From Piscibacillus salipiscarius JCM 13188 (lineage in GTDB: Bacteria > Bacillota > Bacilli > Bacillales > Alkalibacillaceae): a stretch of 44,026 bases of DNA. How positions within the stretch are numbered: position 1 is the stretch's first letter; every line of letters begins with the position of its first letter. The position numbers and the translations under genes were made by a program. The stretch lies in assembly GCF_001311865.1 (NCBI RefSeq), contig NZ_BBCD01000024.1, positions 1 through 44,026 on the forward strand. Direction: 5' to 3'. Shown here piece by piece: positions 29,040 to 42,689 of the stretch. Under the pieces are notes generated by a model. The model was given only the letters and a program-made list of their open reading frames with translations. It had not been told where the DNA came from and ran no database searches.

Positions 29040-29903
29040 GTGATTGACACCATTCAAATCAGACCGTTAACGATGAATGATTTAGATTTATATAAACAAA
29101 TGCAGACAGGTATAGAAAATGATTATATTATCCGTATTTTTGATCGATTGATTAACCATAAAGAGCATCAAGTGTTCGGACTTTTGTTGAAAATGAACTT
29201 GTTTCCATAGCGGGGTACACCGTTTTCGCAGGACATTATGCCATGCTGGGCCGTTTAAGAAGTGATCTTCGTTATACTGGCAAAGGTTATGCCACTCAGT
29301 TAATCCAATTTATCATTGAACAATTGAAGAAAATGCCTGAGATTAAGTGGATCGGTGCGAACACTCAGAGGCATAATTTCTCTGCACTAAGAGTGTTAGA
29401 AAAAGTTCAACTTCCTCCAATTAAGGCGTTGCACGCATCAACGTTAGTCAATTCAGATGGACTTGATCATACTCCAGGACCAATCTGGACACCTGTAGAG
29501 TCTCTTGAAGAAAAGCGAAAGTGGATTTCTCAATTTTGAAAATGACTCTAATGTTATTTTCCCTTATCAGGCTTATTACCCGTTTCCTGCAACACCTGAA
29601 TTATTTAATGATGACGAGGTTAGCAATTGGTTGTTTTACAAAAACCCGGATGAAGATCGCCTCATCATTGTATACCACGATCAGAAGAAATATAATTACG
29701 CTCACGTGGTTTATCTTTGGGATGATTTATTTAACCAACCAGGGGCTTGGGAGACGATTTATGAAGCTCACAAAACTTTACAACAACAGCATGATGAGGA
29801 ACTCAAAATTCGAACAGATTTAACGGATGAATCTAGAAAATTGATTAACGATGATGCATTTGAAATTCAAGATCCATGGGTGCTGCATGGGGTATGGGTG
29901 TGA
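29040..29903 (+). CDS. GNAT-fold N-acetyltransferase with C-terminal extension (two frameshifts)
   Basis: About 287 residues corrected. The N-terminal 165 residues form a GNAT domain with the acetyl-CoA loop GRLRSDLRYTGKGYATQLIQFII (RxxGxG/A type, here RYTGKGYA) and a GANTQRHNFSALRVLEKV segment. A further 110 residues (FENDSNVIFPYQAYYPFP... VLHGVWV), rich in acidic and aromatic residues, have no family I recognise. GTG at 29040 follows AGGGGGAT. Missing T at 29182-29185 and extra T at 29534-29537 split it into three frames. Substrate unknown. Stands alone between smpB and rnr, on the other strand. Confidence 0.8.
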
Positions 29904-30019
29904 TTTCCTTATAAAATTAGAAATTTCCCCATAAAATTAATTTTTCCTTATAAATTAGGAAATTTCCTCATAAAATCGAAAAAATTCCTTATAAATTAGA
30001 ATTTTTCCTTATAAATAAA
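29904..30019. repeat. degenerate tandem repeat array B (unit ~20 bp)
   Basis: Six imperfect copies of TTTCCTTATAAAATTAGAAA at about 29904, 29924, 29943, 29963, 29984 and 30003, spacing 19-21 bp. Located between the convergent ends of the GNAT gene and rnr, just before the rnr terminator. No gene. Same spacing as arrays A and C, different sequence. Confidence 0.85.
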
Positions 30020-30023
30020 TGGA

Positions 30024-30051
30024 AACGCCACAGCAACTCAGCTGTGGCGTT
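30024..30051. terminator. rnr terminator
   Basis: Perfect AACGCCACAGC/GCTGTGGCGTT arms around AACTCA, five bases after the rnr stop; T-rich on the minus-strand side only in part. Confidence 0.8.
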
Positions 30052-30055
30052 AAGT

Positions 30056-32258
30056 TTATTTCTTTTTCTTCTTTGGTTTCTTATTGAGCTTCTTCGCTTT
30101 AATCACTTTTTCATCTTTTTCTTTTTTAGGTTCCATACCGACGATTTCGAAGTCAATCACTCGCTCCTCAATATTAGTGCTTACGACACGAACTCTGACT
30201 TCATCACCGATTCTAAAGATGTTACCAGTCCGTTCACCGATCATCACTTGGTGTTTATCATCAAAATGGTAATAGTCATCGGTTAGGTAACTTACATGAA
30301 CGAGACCTTCGACTGTATTCGGCAGCTCAACGAACATACCGAAGTTAGTAATTGAACTAATAATACCATCAAATTCTTCGCCAATTTTATTACTCATAAA
30401 CTGAGTCTTCTTAAGATCATCTGTTTCACGTTCAGCATCGACAGATTTACGTTCCATTTCTGAAGTATGTCTCGCGATATCCGGAAGCTTGCTCTTCCAT
30501 TGATCTTGTGTCTCAATTCCGATATTACCTTCAATGATATACGTTCTAATTAACCTGTGAACAATCAAATCTGGATAACGCCTGATTGGGGACGTGAAGT
30601 GTGTGTAAAACTTCGTTGCAAGTCCAAAGTGTCCGACACTCTCTGGTGCATAACGGGCCTTTTGCATGGATCTAAGCATCAGTTTTGATACAATGAGATC
30701 CTCTTTGCTTCCTCTAATCTCCTCAAGTACACCCTGCAAAGCTTTAGGATGAATCGAATCAATCGAACCTTTAATTCTGTAACCAAGGTTTGCGATAAAT
30801 TCAAAGAACGTTTGTAGTTTCCCTTCATCTGGGTCTTCGTGAATTCGGTGAATAAACGGTACTTCCATCCAGTGGAAATGTTCAGCCACCGTTTCGTTTG
30901 CAGCAAGCATAAAATCTTCAATAATACGTTCTGCTTCACCGCGTTCGCGCAAGACGACGTCAATTGGGTCACCTTGTTCATCGACTAAAACTTCTGCCTC
31001 TTTAAAGTCAAAGTCAATCGCTCCCCTGGCCATACGTTTTTACGTAAAAATGTGAGCCAGTTCATGCATGTCTTTAAACATTGGAACTAAAGGTTCATAA
31101 CGTTTGTTTAGTTCTTCATCGCCATCTAAAATGCCATTGACGTCAACATAGGTCATGCGCTCAGTTGTGTTAATAACCGCTTGGAAAATTTCATGACTGA
31201 CGATGTCACCACTTGAGTCAATCTCCATCTCACAGCTCAATGTGAGCCTGTCTACTTGTGGATTGAGTGAACAAATTCCATTTGATAAGCGGTGTGGAAT
31301 CATTGGAACTACTCGATCTGTTAAGTAAGTACTTGTCCCTCTTTCGAATGCTTCTTTATCGATTGGAGACCCTTCTTTAACATAATAAGAAACATCGGCA
31401 ATGTAAACGCCTAATAAATAGTTTCCGTTATCAAGCTTTTTAACACGAACGGCATCATCTAAGTCTTTTGCATCAGCGCCATCAATCGTTACAATCTGTT
31501 CATTTCGTAAGTCTCTGCGATTTTCTATTTCGCTTTCAGATATTTGGTCTGGCACTTCATTGGCATGCTTAATGGTTTCTTCATCAAATTCCGCTTTAAT
31601 TCCGTGCTTATGAATAATCGATAGAATTTCTATTCCTGGGTCATTTTTATGACCTAATATATTAATGACTTCACCTTCAGCACTCTTGCGCCCTTCAGGA
31701 TACTCTGTAATTTTCACAATCACTTTATGTCCATCAACGGCACCGCCTGAATGACCTTCACGGATAAATATATCATTTGGTATACGTTTATCATCCGCAA
31801 TGACAAAACCGAAACGGCCATTGTCTTGATATGTCCCTACAATCGGAGCATTATTACGCTCAACGATTCTAACGACAGTCCCTTCTGCACGGTTTCCTGT
31901 TTCAGAAGGTGTTTCAATACGTGCTAGTACAGTATCACCATTCATCGCTGTCATTAGATCGGACTGGTGAATATAAATATCTGCCTGATCTTCATCATCT
32001 GGGATTAGAAACGCAAATCCTTTTGCATGCATTTGGATTCGCCCTTTAATTAAGTTCATCTTCTCTGGTAGCCCGTAGCGATTTTTACGATTACGTACAA
32101 GCTCCCCTTCACTTTCAAGTTCATTTAAACTTTTCATGAGTTCTTGAAGCTCATCACTCTCTTGAATATCAAATTCCTCTTGTAAGTCTGACACACTCAT
32201 TGGTCTGGTCGCTTCTTCTTCAAAAAAATTGCTTTAGACGTTGCTTTAAATTTTCCAC
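30056..32258 (-). CDS. rnr: ribonuclease R (three frameshifts)
   Basis: 3'-to-5' exoribonuclease that degrades structured RNA, including mRNA released by trans-translation. About 734 residues corrected: N-terminal helix-turn-helix/cold-shock OB domains ([33 protein letters not shown]), RNB catalytic domain with [16 protein letters not shown] (metal-binding Asp residues), [25 protein letters not shown], an S1 domain ([20 protein letters not shown]) and a Lys-rich tail. GTG start at 32256-32258 follows GAGGTGAC. Extra T in 32222-32228; extra T in 31037-31041 and missing A in 31046-31050. Upstream neighbour est, downstream smpB/ssrA side, as in Bacillus. Confidence 0.94.
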
Positions 32259-32277
32259 ATCTGTCACCTCATTTCGT

Positions 32278-33027
32278 TTATTCAGACCAGTCTAGTTTTT
32301 CTAAAAACTGATAAACATCCTCATGCACCTGATCCTTGTAGTCACTTAATGTAATGACATGTGGTGCACCTTCATACCACTTTATATCTTTCTTATCGGC
32401 TTCAACATTATCATAAATATACTGCGCACTATCTTTATTAATCATTTTATCTTCTTCTGCTTGTAAGACCAGTGTCGGCGCATAAATGGTATCAATTTCA
32501 TCATGTACTTCTTCAATCAATTTACTTAATGATTGAAATGTTTCATCTGAGTCCTCAATTAAATCGTCGACTTCTTTTTTAATATTATCGTCGTCTTTTT
32601 TCTCAAGCTGTTTATATTCTTTCGCAAATTGACGAAAACCTTGCGTCAATTGTTCAACATTATCAAAAAAGACTGGTGAACAAATCGGTATAACGCCTTT
32701 CACAGGCTTATTGTATGCGAGACGCAGTGATAGCACGCCTCCAAGCGATAAACCTGCTACGGCGATTTCATCATATCCTCGATTTTTTAAGTGCTCATAG
32801 CCATCAACCGCATCCTGCCACCAATCTTTAGCTGTAGATTTGACGAGTTCCTCTGGTGGCTTGCCATGCCCTTTATAAATTGGTGCATGAGAGCTGTAGC
32901 CTTTTTCTAAGTAACGGCCAAGCATCCTAACATCTGCAGAATGACCTGTGAAACCGTGTAGTAATAAGACTGCCCTTTTAGAATTGTCTGCTTCGAATGT
33001 AAATGGCTCTGGTTGTTTGATTTGCAT
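32278..33027 (-). CDS. est: carboxylesterase Est (YvaK)
   Basis: Intact 249-residue alpha/beta hydrolase. Oxyanion loop LLHGFTGHSADV (22-34); catalytic triad Ser94 in GLSLGG, Asp193 in QAEEDKMI and His223 in EGAPHVITL. This matches the well-known Bacillus carboxylesterase Est30/YvaK (medium-chain esters). ATG at 33025-33027 follows GGAAGGTGATTTAG. Lies between secG and rnr with 19 bases to the latter, likely one transcript, as in B. subtilis. Confidence 0.94.
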   Translation of the reverse strand: MQIKQPEPFTFEADNSKRAVLLLHGFTGHSADVRMLGRYLEKGYSSHAPIYKGHGKPPEELVKSTAKDWWQDAVDGYEHLKNRGYDEIAVAGLSLGGVLSLRLAYNKPVKGVIPICSPVFFDNVEQLTQGFRQFAKEYKQLEKKDDDNIKKEVDDLIEDSDETFQSLSKLIEEVHDEIDTIYAPTLVLQAEEDKMINKDSAQYIYDNVEADKKDIKWYEGAPHVITLSDYKDQVHEDVYQFLEKLDWSE

Positions 33028-33143
33028 CTAAATCACCTTCCGTATTTGTATATTAGTTTCCCTATTTAACTATGGGCTAATCATAGAATGAAAATTTTTC
33101 ATGGAAATTATTATGTGGTAAAAATTAACAACAAATAAAACAT

Positions 33144-33176
33144 TAAAAAAACAGTAAGTATGTCACTTACTGTTTT
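33144..33176. terminator. secG terminator
   Basis: AACAGTAAGT/ACTTACTGTT perfect arms around ATGTC with T/A runs both sides, eleven bases after the secG stop. It separates secG from est. Confidence 0.88.
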
Positions 33177-33187
33177 AGGATTAATCA

Positions 33188-33420
33188 TTATTGAAGAATA
33201 TAACCTAACAAGAACGTAATCACCATGAATGCGACACCGAAAATAATCGTTAGTCGGTGAAGCACACCATCGATCCCACGTGCTTTTTGTTTACCGAATA
33301 ATTGCTCAGCACCACCTGAAATCGCTCCAGATAGTCCGGCACTTTTACCTGATTGAAGTAAGACAACAACGATAAGTCCAACTGTAGCAATGAATAAAGC
33401 GTAACTAAAAATGTATACAT
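33188..33420 (-). CDS. secG: preprotein translocase subunit SecG (frameshift)
   Basis: Accessory subunit of SecYEG. About 77 residues corrected, with two hydrophobic segments: [69 protein letters not shown]. The central [22 protein letters not shown] is the family signature. ATG at 33418-33420 follows CTAGGAGGTCAATAGA. A five-A run (33407-33411) must be six. Too short and too broken to appear as one frame. Confidence 0.93.
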
Positions 33421-33528
33421 TCTATTGACCTCCTAGTTCATACGGACAATTCCTAATATAAATGTAGCATAATAGTAAGACAATTCGCAAGGTGAATTTG
33501 AATTTAATTAAATGAAACGAAAGCAAAA

Positions 33529-33560
33529 TAAAAACACCAGCCAGTTCAGCTGGTGTTTTA
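33529..33560. terminator. symporter gene terminator
   Basis: AAAACACCAGC/GCTGGTGTTTT with loop CAGTTCA, eight bases after the stop at 33569. Confidence 0.88.
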
Positions 33561-33568
33561 ACTTCAAA

Positions 33569-34809
33569 TTAGTCACGAATTGAAGGATCTTTCTCTTCAA
33601 GATCTTTTTCTGTCTCAGAGATAAATAATGCACATGTAGCATCACCTGTGATGTTAACTGCTGTACGTGTCATATCTAGTAAGCGGTCAACACCTAGGAT
33701 TAAACCAATCGCTTCAACTGGTAGTCCGACTTGCTCTAATACCATCGCAAGCATAATAAGCCCTACACCTGGAACACCGGCTGTACCAATTGACGCTAAA
33801 ATGGCTATCATTAGTACTGTCAAAATTTGCGTGAAGCTTAAATCAACAGCATACACTTGTGCGATGAAAACAGTCGCAACACCTTGCATAATAGCGGTTC
33901 CATCCATGTTAATCGTTGCACCAAGTGGCTGAACGAAACTACTGACCGATTTACGAACACCTAAACGTTCTTGTGCCGTTTTCATACTAACTGGTAATGT
34001 CGCACCACTACTTGCTGTACCAAATGCAACACTCATCGCTGGTGAGAAGTTTTTAAAGAACCACCAAGGGCTCTTCTTCGCTACAAACTTGATCACCGAA
34101 CCGTAAGTAATAATCGCGTGAATGAATAATGCTGCAAGCACTACAAAGAAGTAAGCTGCCATCGATGCTATGGCATCCATTCCCGCTCCACCAACTGCTG
34201 AAGCAATAAGACCAAATGCACCGAATGGAGCTGTGTACATCACAATCATAATTAGATACATGACCAGTTCATTTGCTTGTTCAAATAATGATAAATTTTA
34301 TCTGTCTTTTTCGCTAACATCGTCAGTCCAAAACCTATGAAAATAGCAAAGAATATAATTTGCAACATTTCGCCCGATGTCATCGCATCAATAGGGTTGG
34401 TAGGAATAATATTAACTAACGTATCTACAACTGATGGCGCTTCTTCACTTTCAAATCCTTCAGCTGATTTGTCTAATAATCCAGGTTCTCCTGGTTTTAC
34501 GATAAACGCTAGGGCCATCGCGATTGAAATCGCTACCGCAGTTGATAATAAGAAGAATCCAATCGTTTTACCACCGATTCGTCCTAGCTTTTTAGGGTCA
34601 CCAATATTAGCTGTACCTAAAACAATAGAAATGAAGACAATTGGAACTACCATCATTTGAATTAGACGTAAGAAAATATCCCCTAATGGTGCAAAAACGT
34701 ATTTGTCTACTGTTCCGAATAAATCAGGAGTAAACAGGTTCATACCTAACCCAATAACTATACCAAGTATGAGTGAGATAATAATGTATTTTGTTAGATT
34801 TTTCGCCAT
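33569..34809 (-). CDS. glutamate/dicarboxylate:cation symporter, DAACS family (frameshift)
   Basis: About 413 residues corrected, polytopic. Family motifs: PLGDIFLRLIQMMVVPIVFISIVLG (TM region 2-3), the serine-rich re-entrant loop FGTASSGATLPVSMK, and NMDGTAIMQGVATVFIAQ with the NMDGT substrate/Na+ site, then GTAGVPGVGLIMLAMVL. Substrate could be glutamate, aspartate or C4-dicarboxylates. ATG at 34807-34809 follows GGGAGGTTATAAA. A missing base near 34284-34290 splits it. It is placed between secG and eno, where many Bacillaceae have the two adjacent. Confidence 0.92.
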
Positions 34810-34993
34810 ATTTTATAACCTCCCTTTTCCCAATAGTAATACTATATAAATATGAAGCTTTTGTCCAATTTATCACAAATTTGAAATCGCTTACTAATAA
34901 AAAGTTATAGTTCAAATGCCTGTCATGATAGGGTTTTTCTGATGGTTATCTAGTAAAAAATTACCTTTAATAAAATGCATAAAAATAAAATAA

Positions 34994-35022
34994 GGCTTCC
35001 CAACCCATGCGTTGGGAAGCCC
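34994..35022 (-). terminator. glycolytic operon terminator (after eno)
   Basis: GGCTTCCCAAC/GTTGGGAAGCC perfect 11-bp arms, loop GCATGG on the minus strand, then TTATTTTATTTTT. Ends the pgk-tpiA-gpmI-eno transcript. Confidence 0.93.
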
Positions 35023-35035
35023 CATTCACATTAGA

Positions 35036-36351
<1,316 letters not shown>

Positions 36352-36399
36352 TCAAATTGATTATAGTACCTGTTATGAAATTTTCGGCCCTTTTCTTGA

Positions 36400-36538
36400 A
36401 GTTATCAGTCACTTTTCCGGCTTAATCGGTCACTTTTTTAAAAATATCGGTCGGTTTTTCAACTTTATCAGTTACTTTTCCGAAAATATCGGTCGGTTTT
36501 TCGATTTTATCGGTCAGTCTCGCCTAAATATCGGTTAG

Positions 36539-36540
<2 letters not shown>
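36400..36540. repeat. tandem repeat array C (unit exactly 21 bp), between gpmI and eno
   Basis: Seven to eight copies at a strict 21-bp step, each starting TCRGTYRSTTTTYC and ending in an A/T-rich stretch, e.g. TCGGTCGGTTTTTCAACTTTA and TCGGTCGGTTTTTCGATTTTA. It lies within the glycolytic operon between gpmI and eno and must be transcribed. The 21-bp step keeps a plus-strand frame open (IGRFFNF-type heptads), but there is no ribosome site, so I do not call a gene. Confidence 0.92.
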
Positions 36541-38825
<2,285 letters not shown>

Positions 38826-38846
38826 GTTTTCACCTCTGTTTTAAAA

Positions 38847-40028
38847 TTACTTTTCGTTTAATGCTGCTAATCCCGGAAGTACTTTACCTTCCATAAATTC
38901 AAGTGAAGCTCCGCCACCTGTTGAAATGTGATCCATTTGTTCAGCATAACCAAATTTCTCAACAGCTGAAGCAGAGTCGCCTCCACCAATTACGGTATAT
39001 CCTTCAGTTTCTGCTAATGCATCAGCGACACCTTTAGTTCCGTTCGCAAATGCTTCGTATTCAAATACCCCCATCGGTCCGTTCCAAATCACTAATTTAG
39101 AATCTTTAATGATGTCGCTAAATTTATCGACTGTCTTTGGTCCAACATCTAATGCTTCCCAGTCAGCTGGGATTTCTTCTATTGGGACGACTTTTGTGTT
39201 GGCATCTTTTGAAAATTCATCCGCAACTATCGCATCTACTGGTAAATGTAATGAAACACCTTGGTCTTTCGCCTTTTGTATAAATTCTTTAGCAAGGTCA
39301 ATTTTATCCTCTTCTAATAAAGAATTACCGATTTCGTGTCCTAACGCTTTTATGAATGTATAAGACAATCCACCGCCGATTAGTAAGTGGTCGACTTTAT
39401 CTAATAAATGATCGATGACACCGATTTTATCTTTAACCTTCGCTCCACCAATAATCGCTGTGAACGGTCTCTCAGGATTTTCAAGCGCTTGTCCTAGTAC
39501 TTTAATTTCTTTTTCAAGTAAAAAGCCAGACACAGCTGGTAAGTGATGGGCTACCCCTTCTGTTGACGCATGAGCACGGTGAGCCGCACCAAATGCATCG
39601 TTCACATAAACGTCACCTAATGACGCTAGCTGCTTGGAGAGTTCTTCGTCATTCTTCTTCTCACCTGGATGGAAGCGAACGTTTTCTAATAATAAAACTT
39701 GTCCGTTATCCAAACTATTCACTTCATTTACGACTTCCTGGCTGTAAACTTCGTCTGCTTTAAGAACAGGTTGTTCAAGTAAATTACTCAAGTGTTGAGC
39801 AACCGGATCTAAACGTAGATCATCTACGACTTCCCCGCCTGGACGACCTAAGTGACTCATTAGAACCACACGTGCCCCTTGGTCAACTAAATATTGAATC
39901 GTGGGCAAAGCCGCACGAATACGTGTATCATCTGAAATGTCTCCTTTTGATAAAGGCACATTAAAATCTACACGGCACAATACTCGCTTACCTTTTAAAT
40001 CCACATCTTTTACCGTCATTTTGCGCAT
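38847..40028 (-). CDS. pgk: phosphoglycerate kinase
   Basis: 1,3-bisphosphoglycerate + ADP to 3-phosphoglycerate + ATP. Intact, 393 residues, family length. Motifs: [89 protein letters not shown] and [16 protein letters not shown] at 40026-40028 follows GGAGGTTTTGAC. It has its own promoter (40094-40122), so pgk-tpiA-gpmI-eno can be made independently of gapA. Confidence 0.97.
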   Translation of the reverse strand: MRKMTVKDVDLKGKRVLCRVDFNVPLSKGDISDDTRIRAALPTIQYLVDQGARVVLMSHLGRPGGEVVDDLRLDPVAQHLSNLLEQPVLKADEVYSQEVVNEVNSLDNGQVLLLENVRFHPGEKKNDEELSKQLASLGDVYVNDAFGAAHRAHASTEGVAHHLPAVSGFLLEKEIKVLGQALENPERPFTAIIGGAKVKDKIGVIDHLLDKVDHLLIGGGLSYTFIKALGHEIGNSLLEEDKIDLAKEFIQKAKDQGVSLHLPVDAIVADEFSKDANTKVVPIEEIPADWEALDVGPKTVDKFSDIIKDSKLVIWNGPMGVFEYEAFANGTKGVADALAETEGYTVIGGGDSASAVEKFGYAEQMDHISTGGGASLEFMEGKVLPGLAALNEK

Positions 40029-40093
40029 GTCAAAACCTCCAAAAAGTTCTTTATGTAACTAATATAGCAAAACTTACCTCTTGTTTCGACAAA

Positions 40094-40122
40094 ATTCTAG
40101 AAAATAGGGAGGAACAAGTCAA
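40094..40122 (-). promoter_or_regulatory. pgk promoter, overlapping the gapA terminator hairpin
   Basis: Minus-strand TTGACT (40117-40122), 17 bp, TAGAAT (40094-40099). The -35 box is the loop of the hairpin at 40103-40135 and the spacer is its right arm. Fits the known independent expression of pgk-tpi-pgm-eno in Bacillus. Confidence 0.75.
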
Positions 40123-40135
40123 TGTCCCTCCCTAT
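40103..40135 (-). terminator. gapA terminator/attenuator hairpin
   Basis: ATAGGGAGG/CCTCCCTAT arms with a loop of about 14 bases, followed by TTTTC on the minus strand. Located 35 bases after gapA. The short T-run suggests partial read-through into pgk. Confidence 0.65.
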
Positions 40136-40169
40136 ATTTTACCAATATTCAACCATTCATTCGAAAAAC

Positions 40170-41177
40170 TTACAGACCTTGTTTTGCCATGTAAGCCGCT
40201 AAGTCTACACAACGAGTTGAGTAACCTGATTCGTTGTCATACCAAGATACGACTTTAACCATGTTGTCTTCAATAACTAGTGTTGAATCACCATCAACGA
40301 TTGAAGAGAATGGGCTACCATTATAGTCGCTTGATACTAGTGGTAGATCTGTATAGTCTAAAATTCCTTTTAATTCATTTTCAGCTGATTCTTTAAGCGC
40401 TGCATTTAGCTCTTCTACTGATACATTTTTATCTAACTCTGCAACTAAGTCAACAATTGACACGTTCGGAGTTGGAACACGCATTGCCATACCTGTTAAT
40501 TTACCGTTTACTTCTGGAAGTACTTTTGCAACTGCTTCAGCTGCTCCAGTTGTTGTTGGGATAATGTTTTCAGCTGCAGCACGCGCACGGCGATAATCTT
40601 TATGTGGTAAGTCTAAAATTTGTTGGTCATTTGTATAAGAGTGTACTGTTGTCATGATTCCACGCTTAAGACCGAACTTGTCGCTTAACACTTTTGCAAC
40701 AGGTGCTAAGCAGTTTGTCGTACATGATGCGTTAGATACGATATGATGACTATCCTTGTCATACTTGTCATCATTAACACCCATAACAACTGTTAAATCT
40801 TCATCTTTAGCAGGGGCTGAGATGATGACTTTCTTCGCACCAGCATCAATGTGTTTTTGAGCATCTTCACGGCTACGGAATAGACCAGTAGATTCAATCA
40901 CAATCTCTACCCCGAAATCACCCCATGGAAGGTTTGCTGGGTCGCGTTCAGAAAGAACTTTAACCTCTTTTCCATCAACTAGAATGGCATCTTCTTTTGC
41001 TTCGATGTCAACATCTAGTTCACCATGAACGGTGTCATATTTTAATAAGTGAGCTAGCATGTTCGCATCTGTTAAGTCATTAACTGCTACTACTTCTACC
41101 TCATCATTTGTAAGTGCTGCACGGAACACACGACGTCCAATACGTCCAAAACCATTAATACCTACTTTTACTGCCAC
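40170..41177 (-). CDS. gapA: glyceraldehyde-3-phosphate dehydrogenase, glycolytic type
   Basis: NAD-dependent oxidation of GAP. Intact, 335 residues. NAD fold [20 protein letters not shown] after beta-2 (NAD preference), nucleophile Cys152 in [25 protein letters not shown] and the C-terminal [16 protein letters not shown] at 41175-41177 follows AGGAGGTTTTTATAGT. It is directly behind cggR (27 bases), the arrangement of the glycolytic GapA, not of gluconeogenic GapB. Confidence 0.97.
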   Translation of the reverse strand: MAVKVGINGFGRIGRRVFRAALTNDEVEVVAVNDLTDANMLAHLLKYDTVHGELDVDIEAKEDAILVDGKEVKVLSERDPANLPWGDFGVEIVIESTGLFRSREDAQKHIDAGAKKVIISAPAKDEDLTVVMGVNDDKYDKDSHHIVSNASCTTNCLAPVAKVLSDKFGLKRGIMTTVHSYTNDQQILDLPHKDYRRARAAAENIIPTTTGAAEAVAKVLPEVNGKLTGMAMRVPTPNVSIVDLVAELDKNVSVEELNAALKESAENELKGILDYTDLPLVSSDYNGSPFSSIVDGDSTLVIEDNMVKVVSWYDNESGYSTRCVDLAAYMAKQGL

Positions 41178-41204
41178 TATAAAAACCTCCTATAAAATAT
41201 ATAA

Positions 41205-42233
41205 TCATGAATGTGTCAATAAATCTCGAGCAATTGCTTCATCTATAATTAACACATCTGTTGAACCCCATTTAAAAAAAGGCTGAAATTGCTTCACTCT
41301 TACTTGCTCCACCCGCTACCGTCATAACGGTCTTATCATCTGTCAAATGGTCTTTTGTCATACCGATAGAGTTTAACTGGTGTATAGTTTTCCCGTTTTG
41401 GTCAAAGTAATAACCAAAAAGCTTCCCCTACAGCGGAATTTTCTTTTAATAAATTCACCTGAGAAGAATCGGCTTGACGGCGATGAGCCATCTTTAACGC
41501 ATCCCCAATTCCGTGGATGACGATATCGGCCCTTTGAATTAGAGACATCACATCTTTAACAGCTGGCTCCTCGATCATTTTTGAATAAATATCTTTGCCC
41601 ACTGTATCTGGGACATAAAGTAAGCGATAACTACCATTCATTCGCTTAGCCATTTGAACACAGATAGAACTGGCCTGGTATTCATGCATATCGCCAAGGC
41701 CACCTCGTGCTGGAACAAATAATGGCCGAACCTGGTCAATTGGGTTTAGACTCTCTGCAACCGCAGCCATCGTCGATCCACCTGTTACGGTTACAATGGA
41801 ATCGTCACTCAGCCTTTGCTGCAATTCGTCCGCTGCAGCCTGACCAAGTAATTCTTTAACGTCTTTGTTTTGATCCGCATTTCCAGGTACGATTTTCACC
41901 TTTTCAACTGGTAGAACTTTTAACAGTTGAGCTTCTAAGTTTTCAAGATCTGAGATTTCACGCATAATGTCTGGGTAAGTTTCAACGATGGACCTGCCAT
42001 GGTCACTCACCCACATTCCTTTACTCGTAATCTCAACAAGCCCTTGCTCATCGAGAAGCTCAATTTCGCTACGCATTTGCCTTTCCGTTTTATTTAACTG
42101 ATCAGCTAATGCTCTGCGACCAATTGGTTCATGCAGATGAATCATCTTTAAGATCTGATAACGCTGATCAATCACGGTTAACAAGTCCGGAATAAGCATT
42201 TTTTGAAACTGATAAAGTTTATTCAGATCCCAT
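41205..42233 (-). CDS. cggR: central glycolytic genes regulator CggR (three frameshifts)
   Basis: SorC-family repressor of gapA, inactivated by fructose-1,6-bisphosphate. Corrected length 341 residues. N-terminal winged helix (MDLNKLYQFQKMLIPDLLTVIDQRYQILKMIHL, EPIGRRALADQLNKTERQMRSEIELL) and sugar-phosphate domain (TVTGGSTMAAVAESL, VPARGGLGDMHEYQASS, TVMTVAGGASKSEAISA). All three breaks are one-base insertions: GGG at 42229-42231 just after the start, 41416-41420 and 41274-41280. ATG at 42231-42233. It binds its own leader at 42248-42284. Confidence 0.93.
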
Positions 42234-42247
42234 CACCTGCCCTCTTG

Positions 42248-42284
42248 GTCATTTTTGTCCTTTAGGTAGTCATTTTTTGTCCCG
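42248..42284 (-). promoter_or_regulatory. CggR operator
   Basis: Minus strand: CGGGAC, six A, TGAC, six bases, AAGGAC, five A, TGAC. This follows the known CggR tandem direct-repeat operator (CGGGACN6TGTC twice), with a weaker second half. It lies 15-50 bases upstream of cggR. A possible promoter is TTGCAA, 17 bp, TATTCT at about 42310-42340. Confidence 0.8.
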
Positions 42285-42345
42285 CGTAGGGCAAAAAAAT
42301 ATTCTAACAACAGAATAGCAAAACACCATCTAGCTTGCAAACATT

Positions 42346-42597
42346 TTATTCTGTTAAGTTTTCCTTCAACAAATCATCTAACGAGCCCGCATTTAGCTCC
42401 GATACATCAAGTTCTTGATTATTCACTTTAACAACTGGAATCGTTAAAAATACTTATTTAATAACTGATCATCCTGCTCAATATTTTGTTCGACAATCTC
42501 AAATTCATACATGAGCTTATAGGTTTCAAGCATCTCTTTAATTTCATCACACAGTTTGCAATTTGGTTTGGTATAAAATTGACTTGTTTCAAAACAA
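42346..42597 (-). CDS. glutaredoxin-like protein (two frameshifts)
   Basis: Small thioredoxin-fold protein of about 83 residues read after correction: FETSQFYTKPNCKLCDEIKEML with a CKLC active site, EFEIVEQNIEQDDQLLNKYFLTIPVVKVNNQEL with the cis-proline TIPVV, ending SLDDLLKENLTE. Probable TTG start at 42595-42597 (AGGTGA upstream); GTG at 42603 is the alternative. Extra base in 42591-42594, missing base in 42446-42450. A glutaredoxin-family gene just upstream of cggR is common in Bacillaceae. Redox partner unknown. Confidence 0.8.
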
Positions 42598-42689
42598 TTT
42601 CACCTACTTTTCATCAAAATGTTTAACAATATGACTTTAGGTTATATAAAAATATATCGCAATATAAAAAACATAAAGGAGAGGATTGC

